A DNA stretch of 64,000 bases from Metopolophium dirhodum (GCF_019925205.1 NC_083560.1:103816083-103880082), one strand, 5' to 3'; counted from the first letter of the stretch, positions 60,901-63,886 are shown. Notes: a model not told the origin generated them from the letters alone. Translations and numbers: made by a program.

Positions 60901-63886
60901 AGATCTTAATAATAAATGTAACAACAATTTTATCGAAAAAAAAGTCCACCTAACATTGTAGGCACATTGTTATAACAACTACAACAATCACAATAAATTT
61001 ATTACAAAAACTGAACCGATTAGTACCGTTTCTAGTCCCTACTGTTATATTTGTACCTACCTATATATTTCAATTCTAAATCGGTGTTCACTGTCCGACC
61101 AGGATATTCTATAACCAGCAAACCTAGAAATTGTTCACCATCGACGATATTGGTCGTGTTCGTTTTGAAGGTAACTGAAAACTTTTGATCAGGATCTCGA
61201 TTGGCATCCCATTTTACTTCGAAAATCGTATGGGAGTTCCATTCATTGGCGAATCCTTTACCATAAATCGATATGTCTCTGTACCTAGATAACGTTGTTA
61301 ACATACATCGTTCGATGATTAACTAATACATATAGGTGGTGACGTGGTGTCAGAAAACAGGGGGAACAAAAAAAAAGTTCAAATTCAATGCATATTATAA
61401 CTAATTTATAATTTATAATTTATAAAATTGGAGCCATCGATTCTTATTTTAAAATATTATAAATATAAATTGGATTCTATTAATGGAGTCAATAGTCTTC
61501 ACTTTTGCACCACCCGTCCCATTCCGAAATACCCATTAAAATATTTTATGATGTCAAGAAACAACAAACAAACTTATTTATAGCAGGGCATCTTTAAGTG
61601 ATGATAAAGCAGGCCCTTACCTCTCAACTGCTCACCCACAACCCTTCAATACTTTGTAGATTTTAGGTTTATAAAAATGTCATTAGTTTTTAATAGTTAA
61701 TTTTTCTGTACGTTTTTAACTTGTGACAGGACGGTTTCTGATTATTAATATAATTATACCTTATTAATATTAATACTAAAATTGTAACTAAATACATCGT
61801 TCATACTAATTAGTAATTACTAGTAATACCTGAGTTAATTGTTTACATTTTAATACACATATTATATTAAAAATAATAGAGCAAAATGGATTATTATGAT
61901 AGTAACATTTTATGCGTTAGTAAGACAGAGATTTGGATTGCTATTTCAGTGAAAGCTTTATTTTTTCTTGTTTTTAATTAACCTCTCCGCTCTCTACAAT
62001 ACTAAAATTTGACAAAAATCTACTAAATGGACTAATGTCGAGTGGTTAGAAATATAAAAATATAGATAATTCATATTTTTTATCAATCATTATCTTATTA
62101 ACATACTGGTCCAGGTGCATGTCCAGCGTTATCTCGTGATTTTTCAGGTCGATCAAATTTGACACCGAATACGTGCTCGTGTTTAATTTTAATTCACCGT
62201 ATGATTCGTACTGCAGTATATTGGAACGAGCCAAATGTCTCAAGAGTATAGCGTGTTTTGTGTTGTTGTGGTCCACCTATATACACAACACACAAATACA
62301 ATTTAAAATTCGATTTGTTGTTTAAATGGGTTTTTCGATTTAATCTGTTTGTTTAACATGATATTAAGAGGACGATACACCCGAAAGTGTTGTCTCCGCT
62401 GTCTTACGAACGTACAACATAACAAATTTGCGTTCAGTAGAACCGATTGTGTGTACTTAGCCTTAATATTAAAGTGAGTTGACCTATAATCAAACTTGAA
62501 GATAAGAACATTATCTGTGATTTATCTTTAGTTTTTTATGATATTTAAATTTTTAAGCTAATATTATGAGTATGTATAATATTAAAATATAAAATGCTCA
62601 TAACTCGCTAAAAAAATAAAATATCGTAAACAACCCGACGAGAGATACCGATATTGTTCTTAACTTCAAATGTTATCATAATTCATAGGTCAATTCACTA
62701 TAATATTAAAACAATAACAACACAATTTCAACTCTACTGATGGAAATATTGATATTATGATATAGTATTATGTTCGTAAGACGATAACACGTCGGTAGGA
62801 CCTGGCCCAGGGATACTGACCCATGATTCCATTCTATATTCCTCGTCTGATACGTAAATTTTCCCCATGAACACTATGTCATTGAATAAGTGAGATTTTA
62901 TTAAAAGTTTAAGCGTGTGGCTTGTTAGATAATATGAGGAGTGATCCTGGTACAGTCCTCTTGCAGTTACGTTTTGTCCTCCAATCCAAGTTCCCGCGAA
63001 ATCGATCTAAACAAGCAATAATAATTATTAGCAAGGTAAAAATTGTGTTCTAAACAATGCAATTTATCTATCAAGCAGTTGATAATTACATAAACACAAC
63101 ACTATTATGCAGATAAAATGATAACAACCGACCTATAAAATATGTAGATATATAATAAATATCTATATATATATCAATATATATATTTAATTAAATAATT
63201 ATATATTCATATATATTAATATGTAAGTACCTACTTCATTTGTTGTGATTTAGCGTTTATCCTACTTTATATTATATTATGATACAAAGATTTTAAAATA
63301 GAACATTACATTGTTTTTAATTTGTAAATAATGATGTAGGTATAGCCGTATAGGTGTGTATATTTTACAATTTACAATAATAAGGTCAAATGTTGTAATC
63401 AAATATAATAATATGACAATTTCAATGACTCAGAGACAATTTTCATAATACACTGTCAAAATAGTTAAATTAATGTTTAATATAATTATTAATACTGTTA
63501 TAGGTGACAGGTGTTTCTATGTTAATTTACCTAACCTCTATGGTAAGATAGATAATAATATTCTAAAACTAGAATCCAGTATTCACTCTAAAATTGCAAT
63601 ATTAAAAAAATATTATTAAGAATATTTTAGGCTAGCCCGCGCCATTGTTGCTACTGCCTACTACTATGGTAAATATAATTGTATGTGGCAATTTGGGTAA
63701 ATTAATAAATAATAACTGTCAATAATATCACACTTACATCATATTCGTTCATGACTTTTTCTTTGACCAAAATGTGTATGTCCAACGGAAATTTTCCAGA
63801 CGGTATTGTCAATTTAAATCTTGTATCTACGTTCAGTAGTATACTCGGAGGCATGAGAATGTCTAGTCTGGCTGTGATATTTTTAT
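543..63886 (-). CDS. Apolipophorin (apoLp-II/I) gene, partial: 44 coding exons on the minus strand
   Basis: The protein is the non-exchangeable scaffold of lipophorin, the secreted particle that carries diacylglycerol, hydrocarbons and sterols in insect haemolymph. The family precursor is cut by furin into apoLp-II and apoLp-I. Seen here: about 2,579 codons joined from 44 exons, with AG/GT borders and matching phase at every junction. The first ~1,880 codons are beta-rich with recurring TP-x-E motifs. Codons ~1,890-2,330 look amphipathic-helical. A vWD domain follows (AMIVGSQHFVTFDQ, GWYFGKTAGLLGTLDNEP). More than 30 N-x-S/T sequons fit a secreted glycoprotein. The vWD signature has Leu where the usual GLCG motif has Cys, as in apolipophorins. 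Known homologues are about 3,300 aa, so the N-terminal lipid-transfer module, furin site and signal peptide should lie above 64000, and the extreme C terminus below 1. Vitellogenin or another lipid-transfer protein is the alternative, but the vWD wording favours apolipophorin. Confidence 0.93.
677..2847 (-). other. Intron between exons 43 and 44 (2.2 kb)
   Basis: AT-rich apart from a GC-richer patch at about 1808-1985 (GACCCGCGGCGTCTGG and the stretch ACCAGGGCTGTGAATTTAATG) that looks like transposon debris but was not identified. Short open frames here show no coding character. Confidence 0.6.
2848..3098 (-). CDS. Apolipophorin exon 43: vWD core signature
   Basis: Acceptor TCTTCAG|GTT, donor CCGTG|GTACGC, exit phase 0. 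Encodes GWYFGKTAGLLGTLDNEPIN, the best single diagnostic of apolipophorin in the window, then KFTESWSLNENSCSAYPS and three more Cys. Leu replaces the Cys of the common vWD GLCG motif, consistent with the family. Confidence 0.97.
3099..9236 (-). other. Intron between exons 42 and 43 (6.1 kb)
   Basis: Mostly featureless AT-rich sequence. It contains the hAT-like remnant at 7298-8125. A 98-codon open frame on the plus strand at 6368-6664 has no recognisable domain and no supporting context. Confidence 0.6.
7298..8125. mobile_element. Decayed hAT-like element (828 bp)
   Basis: Left end begins CAGTGGTGATCAAAATAAGG and the reverse complement of the right end begins CAGTGGCGTGTCCAGAAATT, the classic CAGTGGCG-type hAT terminus. 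The 8-bp flanks TCGTCAAC and TCATAAAC match at 6 of 8 positions, as expected of an aged target duplication. No transposase frame remains. Confidence 0.5.
9237..9393 (-). CDS. Apolipophorin exon 42: middle of the vWD domain
   Basis: Acceptor GCTTCAG|GAC, donor ATCAG|GTACAA, exit after one base of a Gly codon. Encodes DVRVFPDSIKQMPLQLNDTV and two Cys residues in ICNMNFQYCTFHVS. The GW codon split continues directly into exon 43. Confidence 0.95.
9394..11474 (-). other. Intron between exons 41 and 42 (2.1 kb)
   Basis: AT-rich. It contains the 8-bp tandem repeat at 10371-10404 and nothing else that could be identified. Confidence 0.6.
10371..10404. repeat. Tandem repeat, unit TATTAAAG, four copies
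   Basis: Four perfect 8-bp units followed by a partial one. Simple slippage-type repeat inside an intron. Confidence 0.92.
11475..11683 (-). CDS. Apolipophorin exon 41: start of the vWD domain
   Basis: Acceptor TGTTGCAG|CTC, donor CGCAAG|GTACGA, exit phase 0. Encodes AHAMIVGSQHFVTFDQRHYD then FKGQCSYLLANDFVG. Equivalent to the standard vWD opening, where the domain folds around a short hydrophobic core and a first Cys. ISIDLLRK closes the exon. Confidence 0.95.
11684..13821 (-). other. Intron between exons 40 and 41 (2.1 kb)
   Basis: AT-rich. The last 150 bases before exon 40 (about 13670-13810) are dense in TTAACTT-type words, similar to a patch at 44750-44885. Nothing else identified. Confidence 0.55.
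13822..13951 (-). CDS. Apolipophorin exon 40
   Basis: Acceptor TATTTTAG|GAA, donor CCGAG|GTAGGT, exit after one base of an Ala codon. Encodes EIPEYRMATKLLSMFAPSNV and YYNLMPFMDYTNWLPPF, the aromatic linker just before the vWD domain. Confidence 0.9.
14083..14194 (-). CDS. Apolipophorin exon 39
   Basis: Acceptor TATTTTAG|ATA, donor ACGAA|GTAATT, exit phase 0. Encodes YHKAKTKFICDPEKGILELE and LPFSWHAFNETPRYE (NET sequon). The wording resembles the linker that leads to the vWD domain in apolipophorins. Confidence 0.9.
14195..15365 (-). other. Intron between exons 38 and 39 (1.2 kb)
   Basis: Includes an irregular array at about 14510-14930 of words such as AACGCAAAACG and AATAACGTTTTAATT. It could be a decayed tandem repeat or simple AT drift. 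No gene seen. Confidence 0.5.
15366..15478 (-). CDS. Apolipophorin exon 38
   Basis: Acceptor TTTTTTAG|TTT, donor ATGAA|GTAAGA, exit after two bases of a Lys codon. Encodes FVWFCEYIDLSKKIQSIIPK and LYDLTYTAVDNEM. Too short for most ORF thresholds; supported by both borders and phase. Confidence 0.87.
15622..15731 (-). CDS. Apolipophorin exon 37
   Basis: Acceptor GATTTCAG|CGA, donor AACCAA|GTAATA, exit phase 0. Encodes TEMNALRLEIMDGVNQLLKL and VIDNTKTMINQ. The split Ala codon with exon 36, 8 kb away, reads through in phase. Confidence 0.87.
20984..21168 (+). pseudogene. C-terminal fragment of a non-LTR retrotransposon ORF2
   Basis: An open frame reads VGRKPLERPRLKWECKNCVK, then HWLEIAEDRSRGFGERYDLK, and ends at a TAA. 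The pattern G-x-x-P-x-x-R-P-x-x-R/K-W-x-x-x-V followed by D-R-x-x-W/F is the usual C-terminal tail of reverse-transcriptase polyproteins of RTE/jockey-type elements. Only this tail is visible, so the copy is broken. Clade is not assigned. Confidence 0.6.
22742..23035 (-). other. Unassigned open frame of 97 codons
   Basis: Not recognised. The C-terminal half reads ISILPAFNASANIIGPYAF and TPFDRVCYKK and is GC-richer than the surrounding intron. It has no start context, no splice evidence linking it to the apolipophorin gene, and no domain I can name. It may be transposase-derived, but that is a guess. Confidence 0.2.
23668..23697. repeat. GA-rich tract beside the exon 36 donor
   Basis: Units of GAAAGA/GAGAGA on the plus strand, read as a CT-rich run on the gene strand, starting 12 bases after the 5' splice site of exon 36. 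Confidence 0.85.
23710..23898 (-). CDS. Apolipophorin exon 36
   Basis: Acceptor ACAACAG|AGT, donor TTCG|GTGAGT, one-base split codons at both ends. Encodes FLYARQQELMQSPYYAHTQ and LDKFYKDLMQNDLFTNLKKY. NMT sequon. Followed by the 8-kb intron, which begins with a CT-rich run. Confidence 0.9.
24003..24177 (-). CDS. Apolipophorin exon 35
   Basis: Acceptor TTAACCAG|TTG, donor CATTC|GTGAGT, exit after one base of a Gln codon. Encodes LIRDVHISFIRYVESMLEES and VVQIFHHIEAVFVSATKHVI. Helical throughout, no Pro until near the middle. Confidence 0.9.
24294..24404 (-). CDS. Apolipophorin exon 34
   Basis: Acceptor TTGCAG|ATA, donor GACAAA|GTGAAT, phase 0 at both ends (37 codons). Encodes IKMAYEEFGKMLKRLMEGEA, a clear amphipathic helix, then VYVSDFINSSMVKYDK (NSS sequon). 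Preceded by a 4.2-kb intron. Confidence 0.9.
26309..26475. mobile_element. hAT-type MITE with perfect 8-bp target duplication
   Basis: The 167-bp element starts CAGTGGCGGATCCAGGG and ends CCCCTGGATCCGCCACTG, which are near-perfect inverted repeats. It is flanked on both sides by AGTCTATC (26301-26308 and 26476-26483), the 8-bp duplication expected of hAT transposition. The G-rich interior has no open frame. The intact duplication suggests a fairly recent insertion. Confidence 0.93.
27421..28550 (+). repeat. Dispersed aphid-type repeat block with internal ~60-bp subrepeats
   Basis: Two adjacent units at about 27721-27842 share AAAAGGGC...GAAA-TGTTAAAAGG...ACCAC. A third related unit lies near 27430-27480. 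The block then reads AGATTCTGAGCGGAGCGA, and a related inverted end, CGATTCTGAGTGGACGAGG on the minus strand, lies at about 28525-28545. The stretch at 28240-28350 resembles 41190-41290. Family not identified. Confidence 0.5.
28644..28746 (-). CDS. Apolipophorin exon 33
   Basis: Acceptor TTTGTTAG|TGA, donor GACAAC|GTGAGT, exit phase 0. Encodes DTMGSLPQIVNEIWTALGD and TIRKSIVWFIDN, helical with hydrophobic residues every three to four positions. Confidence 0.88.
28914..29045 (-). CDS. Apolipophorin exon 32
   Basis: Acceptor TTGTGCAG|CAA, donor TTTAT|GTGAGT, split codons at both ends. Encodes NFHVLEEDLAYFRKVFNKSY and YIAMMEDMSF, an amphipathic-helix pattern with an NKS sequon. Confidence 0.9.
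29222..29363. mobile_element. GC-rich foldback (hairpin) element
   Basis: The left arm from TAGTATATTGTGTGGC to ATTTCAGTTGCGGGCG and the reverse complement of the right arm, from TAGTATGTGTGGC to ATTTCAGTCTTGGGCG, pair imperfectly over about 45-50 bases, with a loop of about 35 bases. GC content is far above the surrounding intron. Most likely a small non-autonomous transposon; a structured RNA is the alternative. Confidence 0.6.
29610..29696 (+). repeat. 31-bp tandem repeat carrying NF-kappaB-like sites
   Basis: Three units (29610-29640, 29641-29671, 29672-29696 partial), each containing GGGGATTTCC or TGGGATTTCC. GGGGATTTCC at 29618-29627 and 29649-29658 matches the Rel/kappaB consensus GGGRNNYYCC exactly. 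The third, at 29680-29689, lacks one G. Regulatory function is an inference. Confidence 0.85.
32795..32949 (-). CDS. Apolipophorin exon 31
   Basis: Acceptor TTATTTAG|AGT, donor ATAAG|GTATTG, exit after two bases of a Ser codon. Encodes SALRTSVNRTWCYIQDTTEF and WADTKPEIQEFLNDI. It starts the block rich in Trp, Glu and Lys with a helical periodicity. Confidence 0.9.
33073..33254 (-). CDS. Apolipophorin exon 30
   Basis: Acceptor ATTTTAG|ACG, donor TTGTG|GTAATT, exit phase 0. Encodes ATKQLFMSGNMLESKNAKF and FSLSLNHSRLLSSSLEWRI. Last exon with a clear beta-strand pattern before the helical block. Confidence 0.92.
33255..34088 (-). other. Intron between exons 29 and 30 (0.8 kb)
   Basis: AT-rich; no repeat, open frame or other feature recognised. 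Confidence 0.6.
34089..34257 (-). CDS. Apolipophorin exon 29
   Basis: Acceptor AAATTAG|AAA, donor CCGG|GTAAGG, exit after one base of an Asp codon. Encodes KYSIHDTTFIYGNYSNFQG and MIRRGDDQNIVGKFYINIP. An RGD tripeptide is present. Confidence 0.92.
34327..34477 (-). CDS. Apolipophorin exon 28
   Basis: Acceptor GCTTTTAG|ATT, donor ATCGAG|GTAAAT, exit phase 0. Encodes FKLDAAGTFKSQEFFHYFH and LPDQYWDGKGVLDFFNK. NIT and NKT sequons. Intron to exon 29 is 69 bases, the shortest here. Confidence 0.92.
34688..34869 (-). CDS. Apolipophorin exon 27
   Basis: Acceptor TTTTTAG|AAC, donor ACCAG|GTAATA. Leaves after two bases of an Arg codon. Encodes NVTIRGNYSRGNSILFDLN (three clustered NVT, NYS and ENNS sequons across the exon) and RKFTIGCLVENNSAKSK. 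Has one Cys. Confidence 0.92.
34870..36134 (-). other. Intron between exons 26 and 27 (1.3 kb)
   Basis: Contains the tRNA-derived SINE at 35584-35762. Upstream of it, 35058-35290 has GC-rich words (ACCCGGCATTGCCCGGG, GATCGCGGGCCCCGTG) typical of transposon tails, not assigned to a family. Confidence 0.6.
35584..35762 (+). mobile_element. tRNA-derived SINE with A and B boxes
   Basis: The head has an A-box-like TGGCCGAACGG at 35594-35604 and a B-box-like GGTTTGAACTC at 35638-35648, spaced as in an internal RNA polymerase III promoter of Ser/Leu-type tRNA. The body (CCGCCATCTCC...GGGCATGGCATATACC...GGGTGCCC) recurs in inverted orientation at 42603-42764. The 3' end of this copy is lost after CTGCCAAA. 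Confidence 0.75.
36135..36377 (-). CDS. Apolipophorin exon 26
   Basis: Acceptor TTTGAAG|ACA, donor AAAAA|GTAAGT, phase 0 at both ends (81 codons). Starts TPSEYGKIIDINVAYPRR, the recurring motif again, and includes DDKYVLGYRIDWRKLESK. An in-frame run extends a few codons upstream of the acceptor; the border is set by phase. Confidence 0.9.
36378..36914 (-). other. Intron between exons 25 and 26 (0.5 kb), largely a MITE
   Basis: Nearly the whole intron is the long-inverted-repeat element at 36433-36893. Only about 55 bases next to exon 26 and 20 bases next to exon 25 lie outside it. Confidence 0.7.
36433..36893. mobile_element. Long-inverted-repeat MITE, TTAA ends, copy A
   Basis: Left arm: TTAAGACGTGTCAGCGCG then TTAGCTTTAATATTAGAATT and ATAATCAAACTTAAACGG. 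The reverse complement of the right arm gives AAGAGGATGTCAGTGCACAA, TTTAATATTAAAGTGCAATC and ATCAAACTTAAAG. Arms are about 180 bases. TTAA is present at both ends, the hallmark of piggyBac-type insertion. The exact right end is uncertain by about 10 bases. Confidence 0.72.
36915..37054 (-). CDS. Apolipophorin exon 25
   Basis: Acceptor TTTACAG|TGA, donor TTCG|GTATGT, exit phase 0. Encodes INFNRSIVINSHYDDDNDDS (NRS sequon, acidic run) and ends ALRVAYHNS. The exon starts within about 30 bases of a MITE end at its 3' side. Confidence 0.9.
37055..38833 (-). other. Intron between exons 24 and 25 (1.8 kb)
   Basis: AT-rich, with a (TTA)n microsatellite at about 38685-38712. A short GC-richer patch at 37565-37620 (CTCCCCTCTGTTGGCC, AGTGCCCCTGATCGC) may be hAT debris. 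Confidence 0.55.
38685..38712. repeat. (TTA)n microsatellite
   Basis: Nine uninterrupted TTA units within the intron between exons 24 and 25. Similar tracts lie at 42965-42994 and 57772-57792. Confidence 0.9.
38834..38942 (-). CDS. Apolipophorin exon 24
   Basis: Acceptor GTTTCAG|GAC, entry phase 0. Donor AAAG|GTTTGG is a weak match to consensus. It is chosen because a one-base exit is needed to build the Val codon shared with exon 25; the alternative TTTAC|GTAATA gives the wrong phase. Encodes DFKRMEVFKLHNETEFNVT with two sequons. Confidence 0.83.
38943..39439 (-). other. Intron between exons 23 and 24 (0.5 kb)
   Basis: AT-rich; only a short palindromic TAATATTATTATAATATTATTATAA-like stretch near 39283-39308 stands out. 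Confidence 0.6.
39440..39658 (-). CDS. Apolipophorin exon 23
   Basis: Acceptor TTATAG|GAC, donor AAACC|GTGAGT, phase 0 at both ends (73 codons). Encodes DLTKEIIGDSRVVYDEIK, an NFT sequon and LVATVDVPKT. Confidence 0.92.
39659..40378 (-). other. Intron between exons 22 and 23 (0.7 kb)
   Basis: No repeat or open frame recognised. A GC-richer patch at 39775-39845 has no identified origin. Confidence 0.55.
40379..40550 (-). CDS. Apolipophorin exon 22
   Basis: Acceptor TCGACAG|GTT, donor TACGAA|GTAAGT, exit phase 0. Encodes LNFHRHIEVFWPHTSALMN and FPIDKKYHVGRFDFKYE, amphipathic beta strands with an NAT sequon. Confidence 0.92.
40652..40801 (-). CDS. Apolipophorin exon 21
   Basis: Acceptor CTTACAG|TTT. 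Donor taken as TCACC|GTAAAA. A second GT six bases earlier (GAAAC|GTCACC) is also in phase and would remove two codons. Encodes LEVFYPPEIKITSAMVIF, an NTT sequon, and ALRIIAETSP. Confidence 0.87.
40802..43146 (-). other. Intron between exons 20 and 21 (2.3 kb)
   Basis: Contains the SINE fragment at 42603-42764 and an (ATT)n tract at 42965-42994. A stretch at 41190-41290 resembles the dispersed repeat at 28240-28350 (shared TTTTGTTGTAATTC, ACTTGAAATTT, TTATATTAGC). Confidence 0.6.
42603..42764 (-). mobile_element. 5'-truncated SINE copy with poly(A) tail
   Basis: On the minus strand it starts CCGCCATCCCCCACCCGGGC, continues GGTGCCCAATCAAAAATTCT and ends GATCAATAAAAAAAAAA. The first 60 bases match the body of the SINE at 35584-35762. 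The tRNA-like head is missing, as expected of incomplete reverse transcription. This copy supplies the 3' end that the other one lacks. Confidence 0.72.
43147..43346 (-). CDS. Apolipophorin exon 20
   Basis: Acceptor TTGACGCAG|GTT, donor ATCAG|GTGAGT. Enters in phase 0 and leaves after two bases of a Ser codon. Encodes VLWNERINGLVTWAYRTEN and MEKFYDIHNVFDASFLK. The intron between it and exon 19 is only 118 bases and partly open in the same frame. Confidence 0.88.
43465..43663 (-). CDS. Apolipophorin exon 19
   Basis: Acceptor TCTAATAG|ATT, donor GCGAG|GTAAGT, exit phase 0. Encodes FEANSTAMIPSLRNISFA (NST and NIS sequons) and FHYRSPDLNYEFATFSE. Confidence 0.9.
43664..45689 (-). other. Intron between exons 18 and 19 (2.0 kb)
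   Basis: Contains a TTAACTT-rich patch (44750-44885) followed by GC-rich TCGGCCCCGGCCCCCTATTG at about 44929, probably the end of a transposable element. No gene seen. Confidence 0.55.
45690..45929 (-). CDS. Apolipophorin exon 18
   Basis: Acceptor CCTGACAG|GTT, donor TGGAC|GTACGT. Two-base split codons at both ends. Encodes FIGDKGVIRSSVESRYLQG and SLPHHIWGMVDVEYALNK. The intron to exon 17 is only 88 bases. Confidence 0.9.
46018..46163 (-). CDS. Apolipophorin exon 17
   Basis: Acceptor TTGCAG|ATA, donor TTGTG|GTACGT. Leaves after two bases of a Trp codon. Encodes ISSMQDSSQAVFVKSSLVF and GIYVVNVQGESIIDG. Confidence 0.9.
46164..47059 (-). other. Intron between exons 16 and 17 (0.9 kb)
   Basis: AT-rich, with a 13-base T run near 46371-46383. 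Nothing else recognised. Confidence 0.6.
47060..47230 (-). CDS. Apolipophorin exon 16
   Basis: Acceptor TTTTTTAG|CTG, donor GAG|GTATAT, phase 0 at both ends (57 codons). The coding frame runs LEAYLTKQGVSVGSIVM to STDEGKMTTVE. It is shorter than an overlapping open frame on the same strand, but only this frame joins both neighbours. It looks more helical and Met-rich (MILAMLQSMKK) than its neighbours. Confidence 0.85.
47231..49057 (-). other. Intron between exons 15 and 16 (1.8 kb)
   Basis: Contains the best-preserved copy of the long-inverted-repeat MITE (48062-48511). The rest is AT-rich with poly(T) runs near 47570-47640. Confidence 0.6.
48062..48511. mobile_element. Long-inverted-repeat MITE, TTAA ends, copy B (best preserved)
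   Basis: The left arm GATGTCAGCGCACCATTTAT pairs with the reverse complement of the right arm CATGTTAGTGCACCATTTAT, and further in AAGAACATTACCTGTGTTCC pairs with AAGAACATTACCTGTGTCTC. Arms run about 170-180 bases each. TTAA lies at 48062-48065 and 48508-48511. No coding capacity, so it would depend on a transposase elsewhere. Confidence 0.85.
49058..49184 (-). CDS. Apolipophorin exon 15
   Basis: Acceptor ATACAG|GAA, donor GCA|GTATGT, exit phase 0. Encodes NVHFLGTLFAKDGRKGID and ends SANSSFPLA. Short exon of 127 bases with a basic patch KDGRK. Confidence 0.9.
49389..49651 (-). CDS. Apolipophorin exon 14
   Basis: Acceptor CACAAAAG|GTT has almost no pyrimidine tract, so this border is the weakest in the region. 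It is chosen because it joins exon 13 in phase 0 through an 85-base intron and leaves the right length (87 codons plus 2 bases). Donor TTGAG|GTTAGT. Encodes VNEVVLDIKSSWQIDGFN; NYS sequon. Confidence 0.82.
49737..49886 (-). CDS. Apolipophorin exon 13
   Basis: Acceptor TTTCACAG|GTC, donor TCACAG|GTAAGC, phase 0 at both ends, exactly 50 codons. Encodes VYDGYFDTVVDVDVTSKLF through VISRPTVSQ. Confidence 0.9.
50134..50382 (-). CDS. Apolipophorin exon 12
   Basis: Acceptor ATTACAG|ACA, donor GGAG|GTACAA, phase 0 at both ends (83 codons). A very acidic segment SDPGSEDQDDPDLAN is followed by FYLTSPFKLLEF and three sequons (NSS, NIT, NYT). Ends VIGNME. Confidence 0.92.
50383..52353 (-). other. Intron between exons 11 and 12 (2.0 kb)
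   Basis: AT-rich. A repeated CATATTATAA word at 51727-51770 is the only local structure seen. Confidence 0.6.
52354..52506 (-). CDS. Apolipophorin exon 11
   Basis: Acceptor TTTTTTTTCAG|AAT, donor AAG|GTAATT, phase 0 at both ends (51 codons). Encodes NFMDIKNELNVSTSYERF (NVS sequon) and ends VNFNKTLK. Separated from exon 10 by an intron of only 78 bases. Confidence 0.9.
52585..52827 (-). CDS. Apolipophorin exon 10
   Basis: Acceptor TTTTTAG|ATA, donor TTGAAG|GTGCAC, phase 0 at both ends (81 codons). Contains an acidic, Tyr-rich stretch, EEIDEYYYDEDADL, then an NVT sequon. The acidic Tyr cluster resembles tyrosine-sulfation contexts, but that is only an inference. Confidence 0.92.
52828..55228 (-). 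other. Intron between exons 9 and 10 (2.4 kb)
   Basis: Contains the end of the dispersed repeat near 54200-54430 (AGATTCTGAGCGGAGCGA at about 54409-54426). No other feature identified. Confidence 0.55.
54200..54430 (+). repeat. Second copy of the GATTCTGAGCGGAGCGA repeat end
   Basis: The 18-base word AGATTCTGAGCGGAGCGA is identical to that at about 27842-27859 and is preceded in both places by a T-rich run. The upstream AT-rich part is similar only in style, so the left border is approximate. Confidence 0.5.
55229..55429 (-). CDS. Apolipophorin exon 9
   Basis: Acceptor TTACAG|GCT, donor ATG|GTGAAT, phase 0 at both ends (67 codons). Encodes ADFRVGWNHFLLGFTGISH and IYTPVEKFTYSS, another TP-x-E motif, then a strand KIYIIDDIDCEIRAVLP with a single Cys. 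Confidence 0.92.
55430..56528 (-). other. Intron between exons 8 and 9 (1.1 kb)
   Basis: AT-rich; no repeat, open frame or site recognised. Confidence 0.6.
56529..56794 (-). CDS. Apolipophorin exon 8
   Basis: Acceptor ATTTTAG|GTG, donor TTA|GTAAGT, exit phase 0. Contains two copies of the recurring motif, ISTPYESYKT and VNTPVDPLKQ, about 50 residues apart. This spacing supports a repeat architecture in the beta region. Confidence 0.92.
56795..59529 (-). other. Intron between exons 7 and 8 (2.7 kb)
   Basis: Contains an (AAT)n microsatellite at 57772-57792 and the decayed reverse transcriptase fragment at 59065-59465, just upstream of exon 7's donor side. Confidence 0.6.
59065..59465 (+). pseudogene. 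Decayed jockey-like reverse-transcriptase fragment
   Basis: Across frames the plus strand reads ASSMLGFISRSCKDFNNPIF, then IESIQNRFLRIVSF, then INFLNLESLEIRRIMLDLCF and IFKLLMPH. This series (LGF-x-x-R, the IQxRFLR box and LxSLExRR) is the conserved thumb/C-terminal region of jockey- and I-type non-LTR retrotransposon reverse transcriptases. Frameshifts and stops break it, so it is an old dead copy, antisense to the host gene. Confidence 0.72.
59530..59743 (-). CDS. Apolipophorin exon 7
   Basis: Acceptor CGTATAG|ATA, donor CACG|GTAAGA. Enters in phase 0 and leaves after one base of a Gly codon. Encodes INPKYVISLALTGKINST and LTPFFYYKTFSFDSEVG. A long beta-strand-like run. Confidence 0.9.
59860..60085 (-). 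CDS. Apolipophorin exon 6
   Basis: Acceptor TTATAG|CGT, donor CTGCAG|GTGATG, exit phase 0. Encodes VMIGPQNLHTNGSVMWQG and ends NSFKTSVLLQ. NGS and NSS sequons. Confidence 0.9.
60086..60698 (-). other. Intron between exons 5 and 6 (0.6 kb)
   Basis: AT-rich; nothing recognised. Confidence 0.6.
60699..60861 (-). CDS. Apolipophorin exon 5
   Basis: Acceptor CACGTAG|GAC, donor CAAAG|GTAATG. The split Gly codon from exon 4 and split Ser codon to exon 6 both read through. Contains LTPFENWMKTLYEQ, one of the recurring TP-x-E-like motifs. Confidence 0.9.
61061..61284 (-). CDS. Apolipophorin exon 4
   Basis: Acceptor TCTAG|GTAC, donor ATAG|GTAGGT. Enters with two bases of the codon upstream and leaves after one. 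Encodes YRDISIYGKGFANEWNSH, a VKWDANRDPDQKFSVTF strand segment and IEYPGRTVNTDLELKY. The pattern is typical of the repeating beta region. Confidence 0.9.
61285..62106 (-). other. Intron between exons 3 and 4 (0.8 kb)
   Basis: The first 240 bases after exon 4 (61330-61525) have a GTGGTGACGTGGTG...GCACCACCCGTCCC arrangement that faintly recalls a hAT terminus, but no target duplication was seen. Confidence 0.5.
62107..62276 (-). CDS. Apolipophorin exon 3
   Basis: Acceptor TATATAG|GTG, donor GACCA|GTATGT. Enters in phase 0 and leaves after two bases of a Gln codon. Encodes VDHNNTKHAILLRHLARS and ITLDMHLDQ, with one NNT sequon. Confidence 0.9.
62277..62820 (-). other. Intron between exons 2 and 3 (0.5 kb), largely a MITE
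   Basis: About 80% of this intron is the long-inverted-repeat element at 62364-62815, which reaches almost to the donor of exon 2. Confidence 0.65.
62364..62815. mobile_element. Long-inverted-repeat MITE, TTAA left end, copy C
   Basis: The left arm starts TTAAGAGGACGATACACCCG and includes GTCTTACGAACGTACAACAT and TTAGCCTTAATATTAAAGTG. The reverse complement of the right arm includes GTGTTATCGTCTTACGAACA and ATTATAGTGAATTGACCTAT. It shares GACCTATAATCAAACTT and CGTTCAG-AGAACC with copy A. The right terminus is degraded and its end is uncertain by about 20 bases. Confidence 0.65.
62821..63006 (-). CDS. Apolipophorin exon 2
   Basis: Acceptor TTTAG|ATC, donor TGG|GTCAGT, phase 0 at both ends. 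The product starts IDFAGTWIGGQNVTARG (NVT sequon) and ends EEYRMESW, joining VDHNNTKH of the next exon. A second GT at CCAG|GTCC lies 11 bases downstream but would break the phase. The donor lies at the edge of a transposable element. Confidence 0.88.
63007..63737 (-). other. Intron between exons 1 and 2 (0.7 kb)
   Basis: AT-rich with an ATAT-rich run at 63160-63225. Nothing else recognised. Confidence 0.6.
63738..63886 (-). CDS. Apolipophorin exon 1 of the window
   Basis: First exon seen, not the first exon of the gene. It opens with the last two bases of a codon, so an upstream exon exists beyond the window. Acceptor GAACAG, donor GAT|GTAAGT, exit in phase 0. It encodes KNITARLDILMPPSILLN (NIT sequon) followed by alternating hydrophobic strands. 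Confidence 0.88.

Noticed and set aside
61330..61525. Another hAT MITE (GTGGTGACGTGGTG ... GCACCACCCGTCCC)
   Set aside because: The ends do not pair well and there is no 8-bp duplication.
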